From Clostridiales bacterium (lineage in GTDB: Bacteria; Bacillota; Clostridia; Lachnospirales; JAISER01): a DNA stretch of 32,392 nt. This document shows positions 8,612-16,544 of this stretch, piece by piece. Positions within the stretch are counted from its first letter, which is position 1. Each line of letters opens with the position of its first letter. Both the position numbers and the translations under genes were made by a program. The stretch is from NCBI GenBank assembly GCA_031263985.1, contig JAISER010000042.1, positions 1 through 32,392 of the forward strand, read 5' to 3'. The notes under the pieces are model-generated. The model saw only the letters and a list, made by a program, of their open reading frames with translations. It made no database searches and was not told the DNA's origin.

Positions 8612-9964
8612 TTAAAACAGTGCAATAGAGAATCGCCATGAAAAACTGGCGCAACAAAATAGACCGCCGTCGGCAGCCAAAAACGGGAAAATGGTATTAA
8701 TCCCCAAAATAATCAAGCAGTGGATCTCTCTCCGGGTTCGTCTTTGATAACGTAACCTCTGGAGTTTAAGAGCTTGAGCGGAGGTAAGCGTCTGCCCGAC
8801 TTGGGGATTGCGGTCAACAAGCCAGCCTTTTGCGGAGTAAGGTTCGAGTTTTGAAAGTATGTTCCAAATAGCGGTTAGGAACATACGGCATATGGCAATA
8901 ACAGCTTTCTTGTGACCGCGCCGAGCTTTGAGTCTGCGATAACGCTCCTTGAATTCAGGGTATCTGTCGGATTTGACAACAGCGTTCGCCACCTGAACCA
9001 ATAGCGGTTTAAGGTAGACTCCGGCACGGGAAATACGGGCGCTCTTGCGTTTGCCGCCGCTTTGATCGTTGCGTGGGCGACAACCCGCCCAAGAACTGAG
9101 GTGTTTCGCCGTCGTGAACACGGACATATCCGCACCGATTTCGGAAATGAGCGCAATTGCGCTCATCGGATCGGAGGAGAATCCCGGAACGGTGTGAATC
9201 AGTTCAAGCAGGCGCGCATAAGGGGCGGCAAGGCGCGGGATTTCGGCTTCAAGGTTCTGTTTGTACGCTTTGATTTCGTCGATGTGGCGCAATATCTCGC
9301 GAAGTCTGGTTGCCTGTTCCGGCGAGACGGAACCGTCGACGGCAGTCTGAATTTCTTCAATTGAATGTTTGCAACCCTTGTGAACGAAGGGCGTAACGTC
9401 GAACGTTTCTCCCGGATGTTTCAAAATGTATGCGGTAATCGACATGGAGGACTTGCCGAACACGTCGGAGAACACATCGTCGAGTTTCAGGTTGGATACG
9501 GTGAGACAATTTTGGGTACGGTTCTTCTCACCCGTTAAAATATTGGTCAGTTTGAACCGATAGCGCATCAAGTCGCGAAGGCGGCGTATGTCGGGCGGAG
9601 GAATAAAACTCGGCTTGGTCATATCGCACATGAACAGGTCGCAAATCCACTTCGCATCTTTTCGGTTGGTTTTGTTGCCCTTTTGCGGCTTGGTATACTT
9701 AGGGCGTAAGAGCTTGACCCAACATGTTTTTTCGAGGATGTTAAACACAGGAATCCAATATCGACCCGACGATTCCATGCGAACCTCCTTGCAATCGTTC
9801 TTTGCCAACCATTCGGCAAGCTCTCTGAGTCCTTTGGAGAATGGGGAAAAGCGCGCTTGTTTGTAGTCTGTTCGTCCGTTGGCGTCGGTAATGCCGATGC
9901 AGGCATATATCCAAGTCTTGTGGACGTCGAGACCGCAGCAGTTTTTCCTGAAGATTTTGAACAT
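8612..9964 (-). CDS. IS110-family transposase (DEDD recombinase)
   Basis: This transposase of about 450 residues starts MFKIFRKNCCGLDVHKTW. The ATG at 9964 has GGGAGGAACGTCA before it; 19 more in-frame codons upstream are unlikely to be used. The N-terminal RuvC-like DEDD domain shows Asp13 (GLDVHK), Glu64 (VRMESSGRYW) and Asp103 (NRKDAKWICDL). The C-terminal Transposase_20 region has HTVPGFSSDPMSAIALISEI and the serine-bearing segment WAGCRPRNDQSGGKRKS. The position where many relatives have T-D-x-x-D reads T-N-R-K-D. The last 40 or so residues (after RREIHCL) look like read-through into the element end. The element lies between mfd and larC, facing both. IS110 enzymes recombine DNA under the guidance of an element-encoded RNA. 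Confidence 0.88.
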   Translation of the reverse strand: MFKIFRKNCCGLDVHKTWIYACIGITDANGRTDYKQARFSPFSKGLRELAEWLAKNDCKEVRMESSGRYWIPVFNILEKTCWVKLLRPKYTKPQKGNKTNRKDAKWICDLFMCDMTKPSFIPPPDIRRLRDLMRYRFKLTNILTGEKNRTQNCLTVSNLKLDDVFSDVFGKSSMSITAYILKHPGETFDVTPFVHKGCKHSIEEIQTAVDGSVSPEQATRLREILRHIDEIKAYKQNLEAEIPRLAAPYARLLELIHTVPGFSSDPMSAIALISEIGADMSVFTTAKHLSSWAGCRPRNDQSGGKRKSARISRAGVYLKPLLVQVANAVVKSDRYPEFKERYRRLKARRGHKKAVIAICRMFLTAIWNILSKLEPYSAKGWLVDRNPQVGQTLTSAQALKLQRLRYQRRTRREIHCLIILGINTIFPFLAADGGLFCCASFSWRFSIALF

Positions 9965-9984
9965 TGACGTTCCTCCCAAAAGTA

Positions 9985-10195
9985 TAATTTGGAAAGTCGG
10001 CGGGGACTGGCCGCCCGGCAAAATCGAGTCGATTTATAAGAGATAAGTTTACGGGCTGTTGTTTGCGCCATTCGTTGATGCCTTAACGGGCGGTCGACAC
10101 CATATAATTATGCGGGGCTGCCGCTATACAGCCCTGCCACTTACCTCCTCGGGTTCTGTAGTGCGCCGACACTTCCATTCCCGAGTATAGCGCAA
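9985..10195 (-). ncRNA. Candidate IS110 bridge RNA / element end
   Basis: The 5' non-coding part of an IS110-group element encodes a structured guide RNA with loops matching target and donor DNA. Here the 220 bases upstream of the transposase have no frame. They contain a TATACT -10-like box near 10187-10192, a hairpin GGGCTG/CAGCCC on an 8-base loop (about 10113-10135), and several shorter pairings. No sequence similarity was tested. The call rests on position, structure and knowledge of the family. Confidence 0.4.
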
Positions 10196-10207
10196 GTTTA
10201 TTAAAAA

Positions 10208-10250
10208 GCGAAAGACGCCCTTGTTTCATAACCCCGTTGGCGCCTTTCGC
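10208..10250 (-). terminator. Hairpin between IS110 element and larC
   Basis: GCGAAAGACGCC and GGCGCCTTTCGC form a 12-bp stem with one G-T pair. On the minus strand it is followed by TTTTTAATAAA, the form of an intrinsic terminator, but no minus-strand gene ends here. It may be the structured target of the IS110 element or an old terminator. Confidence 0.4.
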
Positions 10251-10270
10251 AGAAAGTCGAGTTTATAATT

Positions 10271-11425
10271 ATGAAAGCGTTGTATTTTGAATGTTTTTCC
10301 GGCGTGAGCGGCGATATGTGCCTTGGAGCGCTGATGGGCCTCGGCGTCGAGCTGGCGTATGTAGTGTCGGAGCTTAGAAAGCTGAACCTCGACGGCTGGA
10401 ACATCGAACTTAAAGAGGTTCGCAAAAACGGCGTAAACGCGACGAAAGCCATCGTGACAACGCCGCGTGAGAGCGCCCACAGACATATAGGCGATATAAT
10501 CGCCATAATCGATCAAGGTGACTTAAACGGCGACGTAAAAACGATGGCCAAGAACATATTTTGGCGATTGGCGCGCGCGGAAGGCAAGGCGCACGGCGTA
10601 TCTCCGGAGGAGATCCATTTTCATGAAGTCGGCGCCATGGATTCGATAATCGACATCATTGGAACGGCGATTTGCGTTGATCGCATCAAGCCCGCGAAAA
10701 TATTCCGCGCCGTTGTAAACGACGGCTATGGGTTCACGGTCTGCGCGCACGGCAAGATACCTATCCCCGTCCCCGCCGTCGTTGAGATTTTCGCCGCCGC
10801 GGGCGTTAAAACGCGCCGCGTGGACGTGCCGTCAGAGCTTGTAACGCCTACCGGGGCGGCCATTATATCAGAGCTTACGGAAAATTTTGGCGAGCCGCCG
10901 GCCATGATAATCCAAAAAGTCGCTTATGGCGCGGGCGAACGCGATTTGGACATACCGAACGTATTGAGAGTCTCTCTTTGCGAAACGGACGATGAGCGCG
11001 CCGAACGAATAACCGTTATCGAGACAAACGTAGACGACAGTCCGCCGGAAACGCTGGGGTACGCGATGGAACGACTTTTTGACGCGGGCGCTAAAGATGT
11101 TTTCTTTACCCCGATACAAATGAAAAAGAACCGCCCCGCCGTTAAAATAACCGTATTATGCGACGAGAAAGACGCGCATGTTACGCGCGGCGTTCTTTTA
11201 CGTGAAACCGGCGCCATAGGCGTTCGCGAACGCGTCGAGAACAGAACGATTCTGCCTCGCTCAGTCGAAACTATAGACACGCGATACGGCCCGCTCATGG
11301 TAAAGAAGAGCGTCCTCGCGGACGGGTCCGTTAAAATCGCGCCGGAATACGAAAGCGCGCGCGAACTCGCCGTTAAAAGCGGGGCGCCGTTGCGGGCCGT
11401 TTATAACGCGGTCAAGAGAGGATAA
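10271..11425 (+). CDS. larC: LarC, nickel insertion for the lactate-racemase (NPN) cofactor
   Basis: This 384-residue DUF111/LarC protein inserts nickel into the pyridinium-3,5-bisthiocarboxylic acid mononucleotide cofactor used by LarA-type racemases, with CTP as co-substrate. It starts MKALYFECFSGVSGDMCLGAL, the family signature, and continues with HFHEVGAMDSIIDIIG (about residues 116-131) and PTGAAIISEL. The C-terminal half has VIETNVDDSPPETLGYAMER and the F-T-P-IQMKKNRP segment. In some lactobacilli larC is split and needs a frameshift; here it is one continuous frame. No larA, larB or larE is visible nearby. The Shine-Dalgarno is weak. The IS110 element sits directly upstream and may have separated it from its promoter. 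Confidence 0.9.
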   Translation: MKALYFECFSGVSGDMCLGALMGLGVELAYVVSELRKLNLDGWNIELKEVRKNGVNATKAIVTTPRESAHRHIGDIIAIIDQGDLNGDVKTMAKNIFWRLARAEGKAHGVSPEEIHFHEVGAMDSIIDIIGTAICVDRIKPAKIFRAVVNDGYGFTVCAHGKIPIPVPAVVEIFAAAGVKTRRVDVPSELVTPTGAAIISELTENFGEPPAMIIQKVAYGAGERDLDIPNVLRVSLCETDDERAERITVIETNVDDSPPETLGYAMERLFDAGAKDVFFTPIQMKKNRPAVKITVLCDEKDAHVTRGVLLRETGAIGVRERVENRTILPRSVETIDTRYGPLMVKKSVLADGSVKIAPEYESARELAVKSGAPLRAVYNAVKRG

Positions 11426-11427
11426 AC

Positions 11428-12132
11428 GTGGCTCTGTACGCTATTTCCGACTTGCACCTGAGTTTCGACCAGCCGAAAGCTATGGATGTTTTCGGCGCCG
11501 AATGGCGAGACCATCACTTAAGGATAGCCGAAAACTGGAGAGAGACCGTGTCGGACGCGGATACGGTCCTGCTCGCAGGCGACACGTCGTGGGCCATGCG
11601 TCAACGCGGCGCGGACGCCGATTTGCGGTTTATCGCGGACTTGCCGGGCAAAAAAATACTTGTTCAGGGCAACCACGACTATTGGTGGGACTCTACGGCG
11701 CGGCTCAACGCGACGTATAACGACGCTCTGACATTTATCAAAAACTCTTTCGCCGCTTACGACGACAAAACGGCCATTTGCGGCTCGCGCGGCTGGATTT
11801 GCCCGAACGATAAGCTGTTTACGCCGCACGACGAAAAGATATACAAACGTGAAGTCGCGCGGCTCGCTCGCTCGCTCGAAATGGCGTCGTCAGCCGGCTT
11901 CGGCGAAATCATCGTCATGCTGCACTATCCGCCCACAAACGACAAAAAGGAACCGTCCGGCTTTACAGAGCTTATCGATCAATATCCCGTCAAATGCGTC
12001 GTCTATGGCCATTTGCACGGGTCGGCCTGTTTTTACGCCGGATTTATGGGGTTGAGAAAAAACGCGCGTTATTTTTTGACGTCATGCGACTTTTTGAAGT
12101 TTTGTCCGATGAAGATCCGCGCCATCGGCTGA
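11428..12132 (+). CDS. Calcineurin-like metallophosphoesterase
   Basis: This protein of 234 residues starts at a GTG two bases after larC ends, so it is cotranscribed. The binuclear metal motifs are all present: D8-x-H10 in AISDLHLS, GDT with Asp52, GNHDYWW with Asn82 and His83, MLHYPP with His166, and YGHLHG with His195 and His197. Family members of this size in Firmicutes are mostly uncharacterised phosphoesterases. The natural substrate (nucleotide, phospholipid or protein phosphate) cannot be told from the sequence. Adjacency to larC does not prove a role in nickel-cofactor metabolism. Confidence 0.88.
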   Translation: MALYAISDLHLSFDQPKAMDVFGAEWRDHHLRIAENWRETVSDADTVLLAGDTSWAMRQRGADADLRFIADLPGKKILVQGNHDYWWDSTARLNATYNDALTFIKNSFAAYDDKTAICGSRGWICPNDKLFTPHDEKIYKREVARLARSLEMASSAGFGEIIVMLHYPPTNDKKEPSGFTELIDQYPVKCVVYGHLHGSACFYAGFMGLRKNARYFLTSCDFLKFCPMKIRAIG

Positions 12133-12251
12133 ATGACTATCCGGACAAGTCATAAAGACCTTGGAGCTCCGCCCCAAACCCCGCCGGGATCTTCGGCCCC
12201 GGACCTCGCGCCGCGCATTCGCGCGGCTTCATTAAACGATTGGATAGTCAT
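12133..12251 (+). repeat. 119-bp terminal-inverted-repeat element, copy 1
   Basis: The element starts ATGACTATCC and ends GGATAGTCAT, a perfect 10-bp inverted repeat. Inside are hairpin-forming blocks: a GGAGCTCCGCCCC unit, a GGGATCTTCGGCCCCGG unit and CCGCGCATTCGCGCGG. It lies between the metallophosphoesterase and the exonuclease. The same 119-bp layout occurs at 13422-13540, with partial copies at 21908-22000 and 25748-25793. Confidence 0.8.
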
Positions 12252-12389
12252 ATAATATAATGACGCGTTATAGGCTCGTTTTAGATTGTAAAAGCGCCGT
12301 CAGCGTGATATTATAATGCAATAAACCAATAAAACGACAACGGTGAAATCTTGCGGTTCGCGTATTATCTCGCGCTAGGGGTCTTTGGT

Positions 12390-13154
12390 ATGAAATATAT
12401 AGTAATGGACTTGGAGTTTAACCAGCATTTCAATTTCGGCGACAGCGCCGACCAACCGGGGATAAACCCTTCGCTGCCGTTTGAGGTTATCCAGACCGGC
12501 ATGGTCGAGCTTGATGAAAACTTCAATGTCTCTTCAACGCTGAGCATATTGATAAAGCCTCAGATTTACAAAAGAATGCATCCGTTCGTCGAAAAACTGA
12601 CCGGCATCACCAAAGACATGTTTGACGGAGAGAAGTCTTTTCCCGAAACGTACGGAACGCTTATCGATTTCGCGGGCGGAAATGATAACGTGTTTTGCGT
12701 ATGGGGCGGAACTGACGTGAAGCTGCTGCATAGAAACATAGCGTATTACAAGCTTGACGGCTCAAAGCTGACGAAAAGATATATCGATGTGCAGCATATG
12801 GCGACAAAACGCATGAAACTGCCCGCCGGAGCGTGCGTAGGGCTTGAAAACGCCGTAAAAAGCCTTGACATCCCAACGGGCGCGGCTTTTCATAACGCGC
12901 TGAACGACGCTCTTTACACCGCCGCTATATTCAAGGCGTTGAAAAACGAAGAGCCGACTATAGAAACCTGCTGCGTTGAACAGCCCGCGAAGGGAAAAAC
13001 GCGGCGTGGCGCGGCGCGGCTTTTCGACGTGGATAAAATGCTGGCTGAAGCCGAAAAGATGTACGGCCGTGAGCTAACGAAGAAAGAAAAGAGCGTTTTG
13101 AAGCGTATTTACGCCATGGGACGGCGAAATAAGTTTGGCTATAATAAGAAATAA
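12390..13154 (+). CDS. DEDD-type 3'-5' exonuclease
   Basis: This 254-residue protein of the RNase T / DnaQ exonuclease fold starts MKYIVMDLEFNQ. Visible catalytic residues are Asp7 and Glu9 (MDLEFN), Asp109 (VWGGTD) and the pair His168 and Asp173 (FHNALNDALYT), giving the DEDDh pattern. Relatives in Firmicutes include KapD-like sporulation-associated exonucleases, but that role is not shown here. The C-terminal 60 residues are basic (RRGAARLFDVDKML to RNKFGYNKK) and may bind nucleic acid. The frame opens 13 codons earlier; ATG 12390 fits the family start, with AGGGG as a modest ribosome site. It stands alone between repeat copies. Confidence 0.85.
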   Translation: MKYIVMDLEFNQHFNFGDSADQPGINPSLPFEVIQTGMVELDENFNVSSTLSILIKPQIYKRMHPFVEKLTGITKDMFDGEKSFPETYGTLIDFAGGNDNVFCVWGGTDVKLLHRNIAYYKLDGSKLTKRYIDVQHMATKRMKLPAGACVGLENAVKSLDIPTGAAFHNALNDALYTAAIFKALKNEEPTIETCCVEQPAKGKTRRGAARLFDVDKMLAEAEKMYGRELTKKEKSVLKRIYAMGRRNKFGYNKK

Positions 13155-13343
13155 GCGCAATTATAGCGATTATAACAATAATGACGGCCTTTTTTTAAAA
13201 AACGCCGGTGATTTGACGCCCTTTAAAAAAAACGTCCGTCTCGACTGTCGTAATCGCCATGTTACGCTCACGAAAAATCATGTTTATTGAACGCGCGCGG
13301 ATAACGCGTTTCGTGAACGCGCGAACGAGTCTATACGTTATTC

Positions 13344-13372
13344 TTGACAATTTTCCCGCTAGCGGAGATAAT
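13344..13372 (+). promoter_or_regulatory. Probable sigma-A promoter of pckG
   Basis: TTGACA at 13344-13349 and GATAAT at 13367-13372 are separated by exactly 17 bases. Transcription would begin near 13379, about 195 bases before the pckG start. Confidence 0.65.
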
Positions 13373-13384
13373 TTAGAATATGCT

Positions 13385-13416
13385 CGAAACGGCGCTCGCG
13401 CCGCTTCGTTTTTTTT
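13385..13416 (+). terminator. Terminator-like hairpin at the start of the pckG leader
   Basis: CGAAACGGCG and CGCCGCTTCG form a 10-bp stem with one mismatch on a 4-base loop (CTCG), followed by eight T. It begins only about 6 bases after the predicted transcription start of the promoter at 13344-13372. It could be an attenuator giving a 35-40-base RNA, or a terminator for upstream transcription. Confidence 0.6.
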
Positions 13417-13421
13417 AAAAG

Positions 13422-13540
13422 ATGACTATCCAAACAAGTCATAAAAACCTTGGGGCTCCGCCCCAAACCCCGCCGGGGTCTTCGACCCCGGACCCCGCGC
13501 CGCGCATTCGCGCGGCTTCATGAAGTGATTGAATAGTCAT
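13422..13540 (+). repeat. 119-bp terminal-inverted-repeat element, copy 2 (pckG leader)
   Basis: It starts ATGACTATCC and ends GAATAGTCAT (one mismatch in the inverted repeat). Its interior carries the same hairpin blocks as copy 1, GGGGCTCCGCCCC, GGGGTCTTCGACCCC and CCGCGCATTCGCGCGG, and it has the same length and orientation. It ends 34 bases before the pckG start, so it would be transcribed as part of the pckG leader. Confidence 0.82.
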
Positions 13541-13574
13541 ATTTTAAAATAGCTAAAGTGAAAGGGGAGATCAT

Positions 13575-15335
13575 ATGTACTTAAACAAAGCTGTAAACGA
13601 ATGGGTCGAGGAAATGGCCAGGCTGACGAAGCCTGATAATATAGTGTGGATTGACGGGTCCGAACATGAGCGAGAACGCCTTACGAAAGAAGCGGTCGCG
13701 TCGGGCGAACTCATTGAGTTAAACCAAAAGGAATTGCCCGGCTGTTATTATCACCGGTCCGAACAAAACGATGTGGCGCGCGTCGAGCGACTTACATTCA
13801 TATGCTCGTCGAACAAAGAGGACGCCGGCCCGACCAACAATTGGATGTCGCCTCAAGACGCCTATCAAAAATTGGGCGCGCTTTTTGACGGCTCAATGAC
13901 CGGACGCGCGATGTACGTCATTCCCTATTTGATGGGTCCCGCGTCTTCGCCATTCAGCAAAGTCGGCGTCGAAATCACCGACAGCATATACGTGGTTTTA
14001 AACATGCGCATAATGACGCGTATGGGCAAAATCGCCGCTGACTACCTCGGAGACAGCCCGTCGTTCGTAAAAGGACTTCACTCCAAGCTTGACCTTAACC
14101 CCAACAGGCGCTACATATGCCATTTTCCGGAAGACAACGCGATTTGGAGCATAGGCTCCGGTTATGGCGGCAACGTGCTCTTGGGTAAAAAATGCTTCTC
14201 GCTGCGCATAGGCAGCTCCATAGGCAGAAGCGAAGGATGGCTGGCCGAGCACATGCTCATACTCGGCGTCGAGAGTCCTGACGGCCAAATTGACTACGTC
14301 GCGGCGGCGTTTCCCAGCGCATGTGGCAAAACCAACCTGGCTATGATGATACCGCCGGAATACGCGAGAAAACAGGGATATAAAGTGTGGACGGTCGGCG
14401 ATGACATAGCGTGGATGCGCATAGGCGACGACGGACGCCTTTGGGCGGTTAATCCCGAAGCCGGCTTTTTCGGCGTGGCTCCCGGCACAAGCGCGAAGAG
14501 CAACCCTAACGCTCTTTTAACAACAAAAAAGAACGCTATCTTCACTAATGTAGCTCTTACCCCCGAACTAACCGTCTGGTGGGAAGGAATGGGCATCGAT
14601 CCTCCGCGGGAGGCGACCGACTGGAAAGGCGATCCGTGGACGTCTCAAAGCCCCGAAAAAGCCGCGCACCCGAATTCGCGGTTTACCGCGCCCGCGTCGC
14701 AATGCCCTTGCATATCTCCGGAATGGGAAAACCCGCGCGGCGTTCCTATATCGGCTATACTGTTCGGCGGACGGCGTTCTAAAACCGCGCCGCTCGTCTA
14801 TCAAAGCTTTGACTGGCAGCACGGCGTGTTCGTAGGCGCGACGATGGGTTCGGAGACCACAGCCGCCGCAACCGGGCAAGTCGGCGTGACGCGCCGCGAC
14901 CCTATGGCTATGCTGCCGTTTTGCGGCTACGATATGGGCGATTATTTCGCGCACTGGCTAAATATGGGTAAGAAAATCCCCCATCCTCCGAAAATATTCA
15001 ACGTCAACTGGTTCAGAACAGATGACGACGGCAATTTCATATGGCCGGGATACGGCGAAAACTTCCGCGTAGTAAAATGGATACTTGACAGATGCAAAGG
15101 CGCCGTCGGCTCGAACGATACCGCGATAGGCCTTATGCCCAAACCCGAAGACATCGACTTGACCGGTATAGAGAACGCCGTTTCATTTGACGCTATGCGC
15201 GAGCTGCTTTCCGTCGATAATGATTTATGGGCGGCCGAGATAGCCGATCAGACAGAGTTTTTTAAAAAGTTTGATCGCTTGCCTGATGAGATACGAAATC
15301 AGCAGTCGGCTTTGAAGAGGCGGTTGGGGTTATAG
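13575..15335 (+). CDS. pckG: Phosphoenolpyruvate carboxykinase (GTP)
   Basis: This enzyme of 586 residues interconverts oxaloacetate + GTP with PEP + CO2 + GDP, linking C4 acids to gluconeogenesis, or running in reverse for CO2 fixation in fermenters. GTP-family features are clear: the kinase loop FPSACGKTNLAMM with the reactive Cys250, RYICHFPEDNAIWSIGSGYGG (about residues 178-199), VGDDIAWMR with a metal-binding Asp, and the C-terminal NWFRTDDDGNFIWPGYGEN. Length is typical (580-620). The ATP-dependent family differs in the P-loop. The start has AAAGGGGAGATCAT before the ATG. The gene stands alone, with its own promoter, a terminator-like leader hairpin and a repeat element in the leader. 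Confidence 0.96.
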   Translation: MYLNKAVNEWVEEMARLTKPDNIVWIDGSEHERERLTKEAVASGELIELNQKELPGCYYHRSEQNDVARVERLTFICSSNKEDAGPTNNWMSPQDAYQKLGALFDGSMTGRAMYVIPYLMGPASSPFSKVGVEITDSIYVVLNMRIMTRMGKIAADYLGDSPSFVKGLHSKLDLNPNRRYICHFPEDNAIWSIGSGYGGNVLLGKKCFSLRIGSSIGRSEGWLAEHMLILGVESPDGQIDYVAAAFPSACGKTNLAMMIPPEYARKQGYKVWTVGDDIAWMRIGDDGRLWAVNPEAGFFGVAPGTSAKSNPNALLTTKKNAIFTNVALTPELTVWWEGMGIDPPREATDWKGDPWTSQSPEKAAHPNSRFTAPASQCPCISPEWENPRGVPISAILFGGRRSKTAPLVYQSFDWQHGVFVGATMGSETTAAATGQVGVTRRDPMAMLPFCGYDMGDYFAHWLNMGKKIPHPPKIFNVNWFRTDDDGNFIWPGYGENFRVVKWILDRCKGAVGSNDTAIGLMPKPEDIDLTGIENAVSFDAMRELLSVDNDLWAAEIADQTEFFKKFDRLPDEIRNQQSALKRRLGL

Positions 15336-15345
15336 GTGGTTTTAA

Positions 15346-15457
15346 CCGTTGGGTAAAGACCTTGGAGGGAACTTTTTCGAGAAAAAGTTCCCTCCAAACC
15401 TCCTTCAAAAAGCTTTCCGCAAAAACTTCGCTGCGCTTCGTTTTTGAAACGCCGCGC
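15346..15457 (+). repeat. Perfect 15-bp hairpin plus degenerate first unit of the tandem repeat
   Basis: GGAGGGAACTTTTTC at 15364-15378 pairs exactly with 15381-15395 across a 2-base loop. The flank AAAGACCTT before it resembles the inner edge of the 119-bp element. After it, CTTCAAAAAGCTTTCCGC up to ACGCCGCGC is a diverged version of the following 101-bp unit. The hairpin lacks a downstream T-tract, so it is not a typical terminator for pckG. Confidence 0.65.
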
Positions 15458-15760
15458 ATTGAATACACGCTATGATAGGAATATTTTTGAAAAAAAGGAG
15501 TCCCCTTCAAAAAGCCTTCCCAAAAACCCCTCCGCGCTTCGTTTTTGAAATGCCGCACATTGAATACACGCCATGATAGGAATATTTTCAAGAAAAAGGA
15601 GTTCCATTCAAAAAGTCTTCCCCCAAACCCCTCCGCGCTTCGTTTTTGAAATGCCGCGCATTGAATACACGCCATGAAAGGAATATTTTTGAAAAAAAGG
15701 AGTCCCCTTCAAAAAGCCTTCCCAAAAACCCCTCCGCGCTTCGTTTTTGAAACGCCATAT
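15458..15760 (+). repeat. Tandem array of three 101-bp units
   Basis: The phrase ATTGAATACACG occurs at 15458, 15559, 15660 and 15761, exactly 101 bases apart each time. Units are about 90% alike. Each carries CATGATAGGAATATTTT, then AAAAAGGAGT, a TTCAAAAAG block and CCTCCGCGCTTCGTTTTTGAAA. 101 is not a multiple of three, so the array does not encode a repeated peptide. It lacks the short direct repeats and unique spacers of CRISPR. Confidence 0.85.
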
Positions 15761-15794
15761 ATTGAATACACGCCATGATAGCGGAGGACTTGAG

Positions 15795-16008
15795 CGAAAA
15801 TACCAAAGCTATAAAACGGCTGTAAGCGAAGAAGAACTGTTAGCGTATCTAAAAATCAATCCGGACGCTTACCAGTCAGAAATAGGTGAGCGCTTTGGCC
15901 GCCATCAATCTGTGATTTGCAGAACTCTTAAACGCTTTAATATAACGCGAAAAAAAAATATGAAGCTTTACAAGGAGCAAGACGCTAAAAAAGTCGCCGA
16001 ATATTTAG
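15795..16008 (+). pseudogene. IS630-type transposase, N-terminal fragment
   Basis: The plus-strand frame reads KYQSYKTAVSEEELLAYLK, INPDAYQSEIGERFGRHQSV and ICRTLKRFNITRKKN, a winged-helix DNA-binding region as in IS630 transposases. It ends at KVAEYL where a MITE-type sequence begins. The catalytic part is absent. It is a different lineage from the copies at 587-1437 and 16093-16399. Confidence 0.6.
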
Positions 16009-16063
16009 AGCCTGTTCAAGATCTTACTTTTAGCGGATTTTTTTGTGATGATTTTTCGCCAAG
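16009..16063 (+). repeat. Partial copy of the CCTGTTCAA MITE
   Basis: GAGCCTGTTCAAGAT, CTTTTAGCGGATTTTT and GTGATGATTTTTCGCCAA follow the left two-thirds of the element at 455-546. The right inverted repeat is missing. It truncates the IS630 fragment before it. Confidence 0.6.
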
Positions 16064-16092
16064 TGCGAACGCCGCGCATTCTATAGTCAAGG

Positions 16093-16399
16093 CTAATTGA
16101 AAGCGTGAGACAGGGCGTCCCCAAAAGTGTCAAACAGATGCATATGCAGTCGTAATCCACGCTTGACATTTGCCCAAAATCTTTCCATGGGATTTAAATC
16201 GGGAGAATAGGGCGGGAGGGATATTACCTTAAATCCATATTCATTAGCTATATCATAAATTGCGTTTTTTCGGCGGTGGGACGCGTTATCAATAAATAAG
16301 TACGCTTTTTGATGGATACATCTCATTTACTTCCGCTTCGCTATGTCCGTTGCGTACCGCTTCTATAACGCATTCTCTCATTTTTACCGGATATGACAT
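16093..16399 (-). pseudogene. Internally deleted IS630 copy
   Basis: The first 29 codons (MSYPVKMRECVIEAVRNGHS to NEMY) match the IS630 copy at 587-1437. They are joined directly to SKSVLI and the DNASHRRKNAIYD motif, so about 545 bases of the middle are lost. A one-base insertion at CTTATTTATT also breaks the frame. The C-terminus (SPDLNPMERFWANVKRGLRL to DALSHAFN) is intact and keeps the tryptophan that is a stop in the other copy. Both element ends remain, so it could in principle be moved in trans. Confidence 0.75.
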
Positions 16400-16454
16400 A
16401 CCTATATCTTACTATGTTTTTCACTTTTATAAATAGCTTCAGTTATATTATATC

Positions 16455-16544
16455 CATTTGATTCCGGGCCAGTTTGAAGCCATGTCGGGCATGGATTTCA
16501 GTCGCTATGAGGATTTGTCGCCGGAGGTGGACTTTGATGAATGA
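16455..16544 (+). pseudogene. C-terminus of an upstream recombinase
   Basis: The frame LIPGQFEAMSGMDFSRYEDL through SPEVDFDE and a stop is the tail of a truncated protein, and the stop overlaps the next gene's start. In tandem tyrosine-recombinase sets the first recombinase ends this way, but the piece is too short for certainty. Confidence 0.35.

Noticed and set aside
15458-15790. CRISPR array
   Set aside because: Units are 101 bp and alike along their whole length, with no short repeat and variable spacer, and no cas gene is present.
15262-15806. Minus-strand proteins in the tandem repeat
   Set aside because: The repeat length of 101 shifts the frame each unit, so long frames there are by-products of the array.
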